This document shows positions 35,126 through 44,796 of a DNA stretch of 64,000 bases, one piece after another (within the stretch, counting starts at the first letter, position 1; each line of letters begins with the position of its first letter). This DNA is from Nitrospirota bacterium (GTDB lineage: Bacteria > Nitrospirota > Thermodesulfovibrionia > Thermodesulfovibrionales > JdFR-88): the NCBI GenBank assembly GCA_021825295.1, contig JAKAHV010000012.1, positions 1-64,000 of the forward strand, read 5' to 3'. Position numbers and translations under genes: made by a program. Under the pieces are notes generated by a model. That model was not told where the DNA came from. It did not search any database and saw only the letters and a program-made list of their open reading frames with translations.

Positions 35126-36184
35126 ATGGGCGGGCAGGGCTTGAACAAACGCATATTGCACGTCGATATGGACGCCTTTTTCGCCTCGGTGGAGGTCCTC
35201 AGACGCCCTGAGCTTAAAGGCCGGCCGGTCGTGGTGGGCGGCTCCGGAGACCCGACCAGGCGGGGCGTGGTCTCCACTGCCTCCTATGAAGCGCGGCGCT
35301 TCGGGGTCCATTCCGCCATGCCCCTTAGAACGGCGCTGAAACTCTGTCCCAAATGCGTATTTCTTCCCGTGGACTATAAAGAGTATGCGAGAGTTTCGGA
35401 GAAGATAAAAAAGATGCTCCTTGAGATAAGCCCGCTCATGGAGGATGTCGGGATAGACGAGGCCTATCTGGACATCACGGCCAGAGCGGAGCCCTCCGAG
35501 CAGATTGGCAGGATGATAAAAGAGCGCATATTCAGGGAGACGGGGCTTACCTGTTCGACCGGCATCGCTCCGAACAAGCTGCTGGCCAAGATAGCCTCTG
35601 ATTTGAGGAAACCCGACGGGCTGACCATCCTTTGCCCCGGGGACGTTCCGGAGCTGATATGGCCGCTCAATGCCAGAAAACTGCCTGGAGTGGGGCCGAA
35701 GACGGAGGAGTGGCTGAAGATCCTGGGCATAAACACGATAGGTGATATTGCCTCTAAAGGCCCCGAGTGGCTACGCGATAAATTCGGGCAATCCTTTGGC
35801 CAGTACCTCTATGAGGCTGCGATGGGCGTGCATGAAAGCCCGATAATCACCGAATGGAAGCCGAAATCGATAAGCAGGGAAGAGACGTTCGAACAGGACG
35901 CCGCCAACTGGCAGACCGTGGCCAGGGCGCTTGCGCTGCTGACGAGGGATGTGGTCTCGTCGATGAGGGAAGAAGGCTACACTGCACGGACGGTCACGGT
36001 AAAGATAAGGTTCGAGGATTTCGAGACGCTGTCCAGGGCAAAGACGCTCAAGCAGGCCACTGATGACCTGGAGGTGTTCAGGAGGACCGCGTTCGAGTGC
36101 CTGGGGCGCATAGAGCTGAAGAAGAGGGTGAGGCTGGTCGGGGTGAGGGCAAGCGGCCTGGAGCCCGCAAGGGAATTTTCTTGA
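35126..36184 (+). CDS. dinB: DNA polymerase IV (Y family)
   Basis: RILHVDMDAFFASVEVLRRPELKGRPVVVGG; MEDVGIDEAYLDIT; STGIAPNKLLAKIASDLRKPDGL. Confidence 0.95.
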   Translation: MGGQGLNKRILHVDMDAFFASVEVLRRPELKGRPVVVGGSGDPTRRGVVSTASYEARRFGVHSAMPLRTALKLCPKCVFLPVDYKEYARVSEKIKKMLLEISPLMEDVGIDEAYLDITARAEPSEQIGRMIKERIFRETGLTCSTGIAPNKLLAKIASDLRKPDGLTILCPGDVPELIWPLNARKLPGVGPKTEEWLKILGINTIGDIASKGPEWLRDKFGQSFGQYLYEAAMGVHESPIITEWKPKSISREETFEQDAANWQTVARALALLTRDVVSSMREEGYTARTVTVKIRFEDFETLSRAKTLKQATDDLEVFRRTAFECLGRIELKKRVRLVGVRASGLEPAREFS

Positions 36185-36216
36185 CGAAACAGAGTGCGTG
36201 TTGGATACTAGACTGA

Positions 36217-37617
36217 ATGGAAGAGGCCGATAGAAATTTTCGCTCCCTTCTGATGGGCCTGCCCTCGGTGGACGAGCTGCTTAAAAGCGCGGAGGGCCGC
36301 GGCTGGCTTTCTCTTTATCCGCGCCGCTATGTCCTTCAGGCCATAAGGGAGAGCCTGGAGGCCCTGAGGCGGGAGATAAGAAAAGGCGGGCAGCCGCCCT
36401 GCGACCCCGCCTCCATCTCGGCCGGCATCGAGGCCCTTATAAAAAAATACGTGGCCCCCAGCCTCAGCAACGTCATAAACGCGACCGGTGTCGTCCTCCA
36501 TACCAACCTCGGGAGAGCGCCCCTGTCCCGCGCGGCCCTGGAAAAAGTGATCCTCATCGCGAAGGGTTATTCGAACCTCGAGTATGACCTCGCGGAAGGC
36601 GGCAGGGGCAAGAGGCACGCCCATCTGAGGCGGCTCCTGACCGGCATCACCGGGGCGCAGGACGCCACCGTGGTGAACAACAACGCCGCGGCGGTCATGC
36701 TCGCCCTCTCCACGCTTGCAAGGGGCAGGCAGGTGATAGTCTCCAGGGGGGAGCTGGTGGAGATAGGCGGCTCTTTCCGCATCCCGGATGTCATGGCTCA
36801 AAGCGGCGCGGTCCTCATGGAGGTGGGCACAACGAACAAGACCCATCTGAGGGACTACGAGAGGGCCATCGGCCCGGACACCGCGCTTATCCTGAAGGTG
36901 CATCAGTCGAATTACAGGATAACCGGTTTTACCTCGGAAGTCCCGATAGAGGAGCTTGTGGCGCTTGGGGCGAAGCACCGGCTGCCGGTGATGTACGACC
37001 TGGGCAGCGGATGTCTTTTTGATCTCAGGACCCACGGCATAGGCGCCGAGCCCGTGGTAAGCGAAGTCGTGCAGACCGGCGTCGATCTGGTGACGTTCAG
37101 CGGCGACAAACTCCTGGGCGGTCCCCAGGCCGGCATTGCCGCGGGCAAAACGGAGGTCATCGGCAGGATGAATGAAAACCCGCTGGCGCGGGCGCTGAGG
37201 ATAGACAAGATGACGCTCGCCGCCCTGGAGGCGACCTTCTTCGCATACGCGGACCCGGAGAAGGCCGCGTGCGAAATCCCTGTCCTGCGGATGCTCCTTG
37301 AGAAGCCGGAGGCCATTCGCGGGAGGGCGGAGCGGCTTGTTTCCGCCATAAAGGCGGCAGAGGACGTTTCAGTCGCGGTGGCCGGGGACTCCTCGGAAGC
37401 GGGAGGGGGCTCCTTGCCGGGCGTAAGGCTTCCGACCTTTGCGGTTTCTATCAGGTCGGCAAGACTCACGCCAAACGCGATAGAGGAGGGGCTAAGGACG
37501 GGGACCCCTCCGGTTATAGCGAGGATAAAGGAAGACGCGCTTCTGCTGGACGCAAGGACCATCGCGGACGATGAAGTCCCCGCGGTGGCGGCCCGGCTCG
37601 GAGAGCTGTTGGCCTAG
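36217..37617 (+). CDS. selA: L-seryl-tRNA(Sec) selenium transferase
   Basis: NVINATGVVLHTNLGRAPLSRAAL; VNNNAAAVMLALSTLARGRQVIVSRGELVEIGGSFRIPDVM; FSGDKLLGGPQAGI. Confidence 0.96.
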   Translation: MEEADRNFRSLLMGLPSVDELLKSAEGRGWLSLYPRRYVLQAIRESLEALRREIRKGGQPPCDPASISAGIEALIKKYVAPSLSNVINATGVVLHTNLGRAPLSRAALEKVILIAKGYSNLEYDLAEGGRGKRHAHLRRLLTGITGAQDATVVNNNAAAVMLALSTLARGRQVIVSRGELVEIGGSFRIPDVMAQSGAVLMEVGTTNKTHLRDYERAIGPDTALILKVHQSNYRITGFTSEVPIEELVALGAKHRLPVMYDLGSGCLFDLRTHGIGAEPVVSEVVQTGVDLVTFSGDKLLGGPQAGIAAGKTEVIGRMNENPLARALRIDKMTLAALEATFFAYADPEKAACEIPVLRMLLEKPEAIRGRAERLVSAIKAAEDVSVAVAGDSSEAGGGSLPGVRLPTFAVSIRSARLTPNAIEEGLRTGTPPVIARIKEDALLLDARTIADDEVPAVAARLGELLA

Positions 37618-37621
37618 TTCT

Positions 37622-38104
37622 TTACCCCTCCGTGTTCAATACATAGTCCACTTTGACTTCCAGGTCTTTTCTCAGGCTGTGATAAACGGAGCAGTATTTT
37701 TCATGCGAAAGGGCGACGGCCTTTTTCGCCTGCTTTTCGGTTATGTTTTTGCCCGTTATATTGAGGACCATTTCGATCCGCGTGTAATACTGTGGAGGCG
37801 TGGGGTTTCGCTCGCCGGTTATGTCTATCCTGAAATCGGATATCTCGCCCCTCATCTTCTTTATGAATGACACCGTGTCTATCGCCATGCAGCCGGCCAG
37901 CGACAGCAGCAGGCTCTCCGTGGGCGCGCAGCCCCACTCTATCTTGGCGTCGAAATCTATCTCATAGCCACGCTGCGTGCGGCCGTGGAATATGAGGTCC
38001 TTTTCCCAGTCCAGTCTGCCCTTCATCAGGGGCGCGGCCTGCTGCTTGTATCCCGCCAGCGAAGCGCCATCCAGTTCAGCCTCTTTCTTTTTGCTTTCAG
38101 ACAT
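37622..38104 (-). CDS. OsmC family peroxiredoxin-like protein
   Basis: GCAPTESLLLSLAGCMAIDTVSFIKK...AVALSHEKYCSVYHSL. Confidence 0.9.
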   Translation of the reverse strand: MSESKKKEAELDGASLAGYKQQAAPLMKGRLDWEKDLIFHGRTQRGYEIDFDAKIEWGCAPTESLLLSLAGCMAIDTVSFIKKMRGEISDFRIDITGERNPTPPQYYTRIEMVLNITGKNITEKQAKKAVALSHEKYCSVYHSLRKDLEVKVDYVLNTEG

Positions 38105-38200
38105 TTTTAATGTGCCTCCTGAATCAATAGTTTCATAAAATCTATATTAAATCATACGGGGGCAAAATTTCGAGGTTTGCCGGCCACGGCGGGCGTTTTT

Positions 38201-38290
38201 TTCGCGTCCACTGTTCGCGTCCACTTTAAAAATTTTTCTGAAAAGTGTAAATTACTACCTGGAGTAGATGTGGACTGGAGTAGACGTGGG
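38201..38290. repeat. Two short tandem duplications in the leader of a histidine kinase gene
   Basis: TTCGCGTCCACT twice (38201-38212, 38214-38225). A 16-bp tandem pair CTGGAGTAGATGTGGA / CTGGAGTAGACGTGGG (38259-38290). Confidence 0.75.
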
Positions 38291-38359
38291 GAATGCTTCC
38301 GGATACGGGGATGGATGTGAATTCAGCCTCCTTGATTCCAGTCGCGGAGTTGATTTGTC

Positions 38360-39415
38360 TTGCCGCCCGTGGAATTGGCGGCATCAGTGGAAAGGGCCGG
38401 ACAAAAAGATGGAGCCTTGTTAGAATTGGCGGTGCCCGCTAAATCATCCCCCGCAAGACGGGTGCGCTTCACCCGCTCTGCAGCCGAGGTCCTGCTTGGC
38501 AGGCTGAAGACCGTGAATCTTTGGCACATGCTCTGGGTTTCCCTGATACTTTCAGAGATATTTACAACTGCAATGAACATCCTGATGAGCCGCTTGTGGT
38601 GGGGGAGGATAAGCCGGAACCTGATTCTCATAGGTTCCGTGGACGGGTTTGTCGTGGCCCTTCTCGTATCGGCCATTGTAATTGCGTTCGTCATTGAAAT
38701 CAGGGAACATGAAAAACACGCGGAAAAAGAACTCCTCAAAAACGAGCAGGTATACCGGCAGCGGGTTGAGGTGTCCCTTAAGGAGAAGGAGGCTCTTTTG
38801 CACGAGCTTTATCACAGGACAAAGAACAACATGCAGTTGGTTTCGAGCCTCCTCAGTCTGCAGACCGACTCCATAACCGATGAGCGGGTGTCGGGCATGC
38901 TCAGGGACACCCAGGCACGGATCGAGGCCATTTCCTCCATAAACGAGCAAATGTACGAATCCAAGGACCTGGCCAATATCGACATAAAAGACTATGTCGA
39001 GGTCATGGCCAACGTACTGCTGCTGGGTTACCGGGGCCGGGAGGACAATATCACCCTGGAACTCGACGTCGACAGCATCTCCATGTCCATAGACATCGTA
39101 ATGCCCTGCGGGCTGATCCTGAATGAACTGATTTCCAATTCCGTCAAATATGCGTTCCCGGAAGGCCGCGCGGGCATAATAGGCATATCCCTGCGCGTGA
39201 ATGGAAACCAGGTCGAGCTGGTCTACCGGGATAACGGCATAGGGCTCCCATCGTCCGGTATCGAATCGGCAAAGAGCACCGGATTGAGGCTGGTAAACAA
39301 TCTTGTCACAAGGCATCTGGGCGGAAAACTCGAGGCCGGCTCCGGCGGCAAAACGGAATTCCTGATTACCTTCAAGAAGGAGATCGACTCCTTTTCGCGG
39401 CAGGCTTTTTTTTGA
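38360..39415 (+). CDS. HisKA_2-type sensor histidine kinase with two TMs
   Basis: EKEALLHELYHRTKNNMQLVSSLLSLQ; CGLILNELISNSVKYAFPEGRAG; YRDNGIGLPSS; STGLRLVNNLVTRHLGG. Translational start uncertain. Confidence 0.88.
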   Translation: MPPVELAASVERAGQKDGALLELAVPAKSSPARRVRFTRSAAEVLLGRLKTVNLWHMLWVSLILSEIFTTAMNILMSRLWWGRISRNLILIGSVDGFVVALLVSAIVIAFVIEIREHEKHAEKELLKNEQVYRQRVEVSLKEKEALLHELYHRTKNNMQLVSSLLSLQTDSITDERVSGMLRDTQARIEAISSINEQMYESKDLANIDIKDYVEVMANVLLLGYRGREDNITLELDVDSISMSIDIVMPCGLILNELISNSVKYAFPEGRAGIIGISLRVNGNQVELVYRDNGIGLPSSGIESAKSTGLRLVNNLVTRHLGGKLEAGSGGKTEFLITFKKEIDSFSRQAFF

Positions 39416-39508
39416 TGCCGGGGGAGAAAGGCCTCTTTTAAGAGGGATGCCTGATGCCGGCCGCGCGCCCAAAGGCGGGCTTATACTATAAATCCGGAAG
39501 AGCAAAAA

Positions 39509-40912
39509 CTAAAACAGGATCTCCAGTTGGCTTTCCTGGCCGGGGAAGGTTATGGGATATTCCTTTGTAAAGCAGGCCTTGCAGAAATTTTCGGCATCCG
39601 GTATTTCCTTGAAGAGCCCGTCGATGCTCAGGTAGGAGAGACTGTCCGCTGTTGTGTAACGGCGGATCTCCTCCACATTGTGGCTGGCCGCGATCAGCTC
39701 CTGCCGGGTGGGAGTGTCTATGCCATAAAAACAGGGCCCCATCGTAGGCGGAGAGCTTATCTTCATATGCACCTCGCGCACGCCTCCTCCCTCCCGGAGC
39801 ATCTTCACTATCTTCTTGCTCGTGGTGCCCCTTACGATCGAATCGTCGACGACTATCACCCTCTTGCCTTCAAGCAGGTCTCTTACGGGGTTCAGTTTTA
39901 TCTTCACCCCGAAGTGCCTTATGCTCTGTTTGGGTTCGATGAAGGTCCTGCCTATGTAGTGGTTTCTTATGAGTCCGAAGTCGAAGGGGATCCCGCTTTG
40001 CTCGGAGTAGCCTATGGCCGCTGGCACGCCGGAGTCTGGCACCGGGATGACCAGGTCCGCCTCCACCGGGCATTCGATGGCGAGCTGTTTGCCGAACTGT
40101 TTTCGCACCGCGTTTACGCTGTGCCCGCCGAAGATGCGGCTGTCCGGGCGCGCGAAATATATGTACTCGAATATGCAGAAGGCCCTCCGTGGGGCCGTGA
40201 CGCTCTTGGGGTAGGACGTAAGGCCGTTGATGTCGATCACTATCATCTCGCCCGGCTCCACGTCCCTGATATAATCGGCGCCGATAAGGTCGAAGGCGCA
40301 GGTCTCGGAGGCCACCACGTAGGCGCCGTCCACCGTGCCTATGCTGAGCGGCCTCACGCCGTAGGGGTCGCGCACTGCGATGATTTTTTTCTCCGTGAGG
40401 ATTATAAGGCTGTAAGAGCCCGCCACTTCCCTCAGGGCCGCCACCACGCGTTCCTTCAGGTCCTCCTCCCTGCTGTGGGCTATGAGGTGGATGAAGACCT
40501 CGCTGTCGGAGGAGGACTGGAAGATCGCGCCGTTTTTCTCCAGAGATTTCCTCAGCTCGTAGGCGTTTATGAGGTTGCCGTTGTGGGAGATGGCAAGCTG
40601 CCCCATGGAGAAATTGGCAAGTATCGGCTGCACGTTTTTCGGGTTGCTGCCGCCGGCCGTTGAGTACCTGTTGTGGCCGACCGCCACGTAGCCGGGGAGT
40701 TTTTTCAGCCGCTTTTCCGTGAATATGTCGGCCACGAGGCCGACGGATTTTTCCAGGTGGAGCTGCTTCTCGTCCGAGGAGCAGATGCCCGCGCTCTCCT
40801 GCCCCCGGTGCTGAAGCGCGTAGAGCCCGAGGTAGACGAGGTTGGCCGCCTCGGGATGTCCGTATATCCCGAATACCCCGCACTCCTCCCTGAACTTATC
40901 TGGCTTCCACAT
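39509..40912 (-). CDS. purF: Amidophosphoribosyltransferase
   Basis: [74 protein letters not shown]. Confidence 0.97.
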   Translation of the reverse strand: MWKPDKFREECGVFGIYGHPEAANLVYLGLYALQHRGQESAGICSSDEKQLHLEKSVGLVADIFTEKRLKKLPGYVAVGHNRYSTAGGSNPKNVQPILANFSMGQLAISHNGNLINAYELRKSLEKNGAIFQSSSDSEVFIHLIAHSREEDLKERVVAALREVAGSYSLIILTEKKIIAVRDPYGVRPLSIGTVDGAYVVASETCAFDLIGADYIRDVEPGEMIVIDINGLTSYPKSVTAPRRAFCIFEYIYFARPDSRIFGGHSVNAVRKQFGKQLAIECPVEADLVIPVPDSGVPAAIGYSEQSGIPFDFGLIRNHYIGRTFIEPKQSIRHFGVKIKLNPVRDLLEGKRVIVVDDSIVRGTTSKKIVKMLREGGGVREVHMKISSPPTMGPCFYGIDTPTRQELIAASHNVEEIRRYTTADSLSYLSIDGLFKEIPDAENFCKACFTKEYPITFPGQESQLEILF

Positions 40913-43175
40913 GCCGCCTGAGGGAATCGTTGAAGGCGCCGGAAAGCTCGCCCAGCGTCAGATTTATATCGCTGTCTATCCTGAGGCTTCCGCCCCCGGT
41001 CCGGCCAAGCTCAAACAGGGGGATATTCCATTTCCCGGCAAGACCTTTAAGGGCCCCCATATTTTTCCCGGCCAGGCTTAAAACCACCCTTCCCGCCGAT
41101 TCGCCAAAAAGAAGCGCGTCTTTTCTTGCCGGTCCGCCCGCAATAAGCGGTCCCAGGGATACCCCGGCCCCGATCCCGCCGGCCATCGCGGATTCGGCAA
41201 GGGCCACCGCAAGCCCGCCCTCGGAGCAGTCGTGGGCGGAGCTTAAAAGCGGCACGGCCTCAAACAGGAGGCCGTGGAGCCTTTTTTCGGCCTCCAGGTC
41301 GAGCGAAGGGGGCATCCCCTTTTCAATCCCGTGGATGACCGCCAGGTATTCGGAGCCCCCAAGCTCCTCTTTTGTGGCCCCAAGCAGCGCCACCACCTCG
41401 CCCTCCCGTTTGAAGCCCTGGGTCAGGTGCCTCCGCACGTCCTCGAATATACCCACCATGCCGATGGTCGGGGTGGGGTAGATGGCCGCGCCCTTCGTCT
41501 CGTTATAAAAGCTTACGTTTCCGCCCACTACCGGGGTCTCAAGGACGCGGCAGGCCTCCCCGATGCCCCTCACCGCGTTTACGAACTGCCACATCACCTC
41601 TGGTTTTTCCGGGTTGCCGAAGTTCAGGTTGTCGGTGACGGCCCTCGGTTTCGCCCCGGAGCACGCGATGTTTCTCGCCGCCTCCGCCACCGCGTGCATC
41701 CCGCCAAGATAGGGGTCCAGATAGCAGTACCGGCTGGAGCAATCGACACTCATCGCAATGCCCATCTCCAGGGGATTTCCCGCCGCCTCGCCCATCCTGC
41801 CGGTCTCTTTCACACGGATAACGGCGGCATCGGAGCCGGGCAGCACCACGGTATTCGTTCTTACCATGTGATCGTACTGCCGCCAGATCATCTGCTTGGA
41901 GGCGATGTTGGGCGACTCCAGGAGACTGATGAGGACCCTGTTATAGTCCTCGGGCAGCCCGATGGCGCCAAGGCGGAGATCCTGCAGCCCGTCCTGCCAG
42001 GAGGGTCTTTTGCAGGGCCTGTCATAGAGGGGCGCCTCGCTTGAGATCTTCTTCGCGGGTATCTGGGCGACCGTCTTGCCGTTCCACTTCACCGTTAAAA
42101 ACCCGTCGTCCGTCACCTTGCCTATCACTACGGCCTCCAGGTCCCACTTGCGGAATATCTCCAGAAGCTCCTCTTCCTTCCCGCTTTGGGCGACGATGAG
42201 CATCCGTTCCTGGCTTTCGGAGAGCATGAACTCGTACGGGATCATGTCTTTCTCCCTGGGGGGGACCTTGTCTATGTGGAGCTCGATGCCTGTGCCGGCC
42301 CTTCCCGCCATCTCGGAAGACGAGGAAGTGAGCCCGGCCCCGCCCATGTCCTGTATGCCCACGATGAGGTCCCTGTCCATCGCGTCCAGGCATGCCTCCA
42401 GGAGCAGCTTTTCCGTGAATGGATCGCCGACCTGGACGTTTGGTTTCTTTTGCTCGGCGTCGTCCGTGAACTCCTCGGAGGCCATCGTGACGCCGTGAAT
42501 GCCGTCCCTTCCGGTCTTGGAGCCCACGTATATGACGGGGTTGCCGGCGCCGGAGGCCGTCCCCCTGAATATCTTTTCCTTTTTTACTATTCCGAGATTG
42601 AACACGTTGACCAGGATGTTGCCGCTGTAGCAGGGGTGGAAGTAGACGTCCCCGCCCACGGTGGGCACGCCGATGCAGTTTCCGTATCCTGCGATGCCGG
42701 AGACGACCCCCGAAAGCAGGTGCCGCTGGAGCGGATCGTCGAGCGGCCCGAATCTCAGGGAATTCAGGCTCGCCACGGGGCGCGCCCCCATCGTGAAGAT
42801 GTCCCTCAGTATGCCGCCAACCCCGGTTGCCGCGCCCTGGTACGGCTCGATGAACGAGGGGTGGTTGTGGGATTCCATCTTGAACGCGGCGCAAAGGCCG
42901 CCGCCGATCTCTATTATCCCGGCGTTCTCCCCCGGGCCCTGGACGACCCACGGAGCGGACGTGGGGAAATTTCTGAAATGGATGCGCGAGCTTTTGTAGG
43001 AGCAGTGCTCGCTCCACATGACGGAGAAGATGCCCAGCTCGGTGAATGTGGGGGCCCTCCCCAGGATATCGAGTATCCTGGCGTATTCCTCCGCATTCAA
43101 GCCGTGCTCCCGTATGAGTTCTTCGGTTATCTCGGGCTCTTTCAAATCCGGACCATTACCGGGGAAAGGAGACAC
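40896..43175 (-). CDS. purL: Phosphoribosylformylglycinamidine synthase subunit PurL
   Basis: [64 protein letters not shown]. Overlaps purF. Confidence 0.97.
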   Translation of the reverse strand: MSPFPGNGPDLKEPEITEELIREHGLNAEEYARILDILGRAPTFTELGIFSVMWSEHCSYKSSRIHFRNFPTSAPWVVQGPGENAGIIEIGGGLCAAFKMESHNHPSFIEPYQGAATGVGGILRDIFTMGARPVASLNSLRFGPLDDPLQRHLLSGVVSGIAGYGNCIGVPTVGGDVYFHPCYSGNILVNVFNLGIVKKEKIFRGTASGAGNPVIYVGSKTGRDGIHGVTMASEEFTDDAEQKKPNVQVGDPFTEKLLLEACLDAMDRDLIVGIQDMGGAGLTSSSSEMAGRAGTGIELHIDKVPPREKDMIPYEFMLSESQERMLIVAQSGKEEELLEIFRKWDLEAVVIGKVTDDGFLTVKWNGKTVAQIPAKKISSEAPLYDRPCKRPSWQDGLQDLRLGAIGLPEDYNRVLISLLESPNIASKQMIWRQYDHMVRTNTVVLPGSDAAVIRVKETGRMGEAAGNPLEMGIAMSVDCSSRYCYLDPYLGGMHAVAEAARNIACSGAKPRAVTDNLNFGNPEKPEVMWQFVNAVRGIGEACRVLETPVVGGNVSFYNETKGAAIYPTPTIGMVGIFEDVRRHLTQGFKREGEVVALLGATKEELGGSEYLAVIHGIEKGMPPSLDLEAEKRLHGLLFEAVPLLSSAHDCSEGGLAVALAESAMAGGIGAGVSLGPLIAGGPARKDALLFGESAGRVVLSLAGKNMGALKGLAGKWNIPLFELGRTGGGSLRIDSDINLTLGELSGAFNDSLRRHVEAR

Positions 43176-43267
43176 CCCTTTACAAGAATTCCAATAAAGA
43201 TTTTAAAGCCCCCCAAACAACACATTATTTTATCACAGGGGCAAGGTAAAATTCCCGCCCGCAGCCC

Positions 43268-43693
43268 CTACCGGGGATAGACAAACGGGCTGCCGCTCAG
43301 GACGCCGTTGAACTTCGGGGGCGTGCCCGCAAGCTCGAATACCGCCATGCCGCGCTCGTGGTCCTTCTTGTCCCCTTTTGTCCAGACCCCTTCCCATGCA
43401 ACGTTGACGTCCATGGTCTGGCCGGTCACATCGATCCATTTCGTGGTGAAGGACAGCTCAACCGAATCGAATCTTCCCAAATTGGGCGCCACCTCACCGT
43501 ATCCCTTCTCCGTGCTGACCGTCTTTATGGCATCGGCGTCCTTGTTGATGTATCCCTTCCGGAGGGCCTGCACGACGCCGTTGGCCTCATTATAGTAAAC
43601 CGCCCCCTCCGGGACCGGCTTCATCTCTTTTTTTGAGCACCCGGCGGACAACGCCAAGGCCAGAAAAAGCGGGATCAGAAGAGACTTTTTCAT
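43268..43693 (-). CDS. Putative lipoprotein of unknown function
   Basis: Lipobox-type signal MKKSLLIPLFLALALSAGCSKKE; short soluble domain. Confidence 0.65.
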   Translation of the reverse strand: MKKSLLIPLFLALALSAGCSKKEMKPVPEGAVYYNEANGVVQALRKGYINKDADAIKTVSTEKGYGEVAPNLGRFDSVELSFTTKWIDVTGQTMDVNVAWEGVWTKGDKKDHERGMAVFELAGTPPKFNGVLSGSPFVYPR

Positions 43694-43867
43694 CTTTCCT
43701 CCATATAAGGGGACGAGTTTTCAGGCTCAGATATCCATTATCCACAAACGGCCCCCCTGCGGTCAATATCGCATTCCGCCGGAGGGCCTGTGTCCGCTCT
43801 TCGCTCCACTCCAGGAGGCAGATGCCACCCCACAAATCTGAAGCAGGTCCCCCCCTGTGCTAGCGTA

Positions 43868-44078
43868 GTGTCCCGGGAATTCGCGTTAAAATTATCGGCA
43901 TGTGAGGATATCCACCCGGACCTTGAGAGAGCGAGCAAGCGGACGGATCACGGCGGGTTGCATCTTGACAACCTTTCGTTATTCGCCCCGAAGGCGCTCT
44001 GAATCCCGCCTCGGCGGGACAGTCCGAATACGTCCGGAACCGCGCGAGCGGAACGAAAGGTCCGGGTGGATATCATGG
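43868..44078 (+). repeat. Dispersed repeat family B, copy 3, with terminal inverted repeat
   Basis: GTGTCCCGGGAATTCGCGTTAAAATTATCGG start. Perfect 18-bp inverted repeat GATATCCACCCGGACCTT (43907-43924) / AAGGTCCGGGTGGATATC (44057-44074). Confidence 0.87.
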
Positions 44079-44171
44079 CTGGCGCAAATAGTTATATATT
44101 CGTCGTTATATTTACCTTCCGGTGGCCGGGTTCTGGTATCCTAGAGATATAAGGGCACGGGGCTTTGCAGG

Positions 44172-44762
44172 ATGGAATTAAAAGAGATTGCATTTGGCCT
44201 TAGCGGGCTTTTTTCAAAGCTCGTCGCGGTTACGGAACTTCTGGGGCGAAGCGCCCTGCTTTCAAATGCGGCCTTCCTGGATGAAGCGGACACGATCCTG
44301 CCGGACGCGCGGCGGCTGACGGAGAACCTCAGCCGCGAGCTCTCCAAAAGCGCGGCGAATGAGCCGCCGGCCATGAAGTATGCGTCGGTCCCCGGCCATG
44401 CGGAGAGGATATGCGATCATTTCGAGAATTTCAGCGGGCTTCTGAGGGCAAAGGCGGCGGAGAACATACATTTCAGCGACAAGGCCATGGGCGAGATGAA
44501 CTATATGATCGGAAGGCTGAAGGACATGCTTTCAAACGCCTCCGGCATGCTGCTTGCCGGAGACGCCTTCACGGCGGAGTACATGAGGCAGGCCGAACTT
44601 TCAGTCTTGAAAAGCGCGTGTGATTTCGCGGCCCTCCATGACGAGCGCCTCAGGGAGGGGATTTGCCTGCCGAAGGCGTCTTCCCTATATCTGTCCATGC
44701 TGGAAGGCATGAAGGCTGCCGCGTGGCATTTAAAGGAGATGACGCGGGACCTTCTTGAGTAG
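44172..44762 (+). CDS. PhoU-like helical protein, uncharacterised
   Basis: All-helical heptad-rich sequence. C-terminal YLSMLEGMKAAAWHLKEMTRDLLE resembles the PhoU repeat. Confidence 0.6.
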   Translation: MELKEIAFGLSGLFSKLVAVTELLGRSALLSNAAFLDEADTILPDARRLTENLSRELSKSAANEPPAMKYASVPGHAERICDHFENFSGLLRAKAAENIHFSDKAMGEMNYMIGRLKDMLSNASGMLLAGDAFTAEYMRQAELSVLKSACDFAALHDERLREGICLPKASSLYLSMLEGMKAAAWHLKEMTRDLLE

Positions 44763-44796
44763 CCGGCAGTGTCTCAGTTTGGCGTTGCGGCTCTCG

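Noticed and set aside
39527-40663. 378-aa ORF antisense to purF
   Set aside because: Shadow ORF; purF is unambiguous on the other strand.
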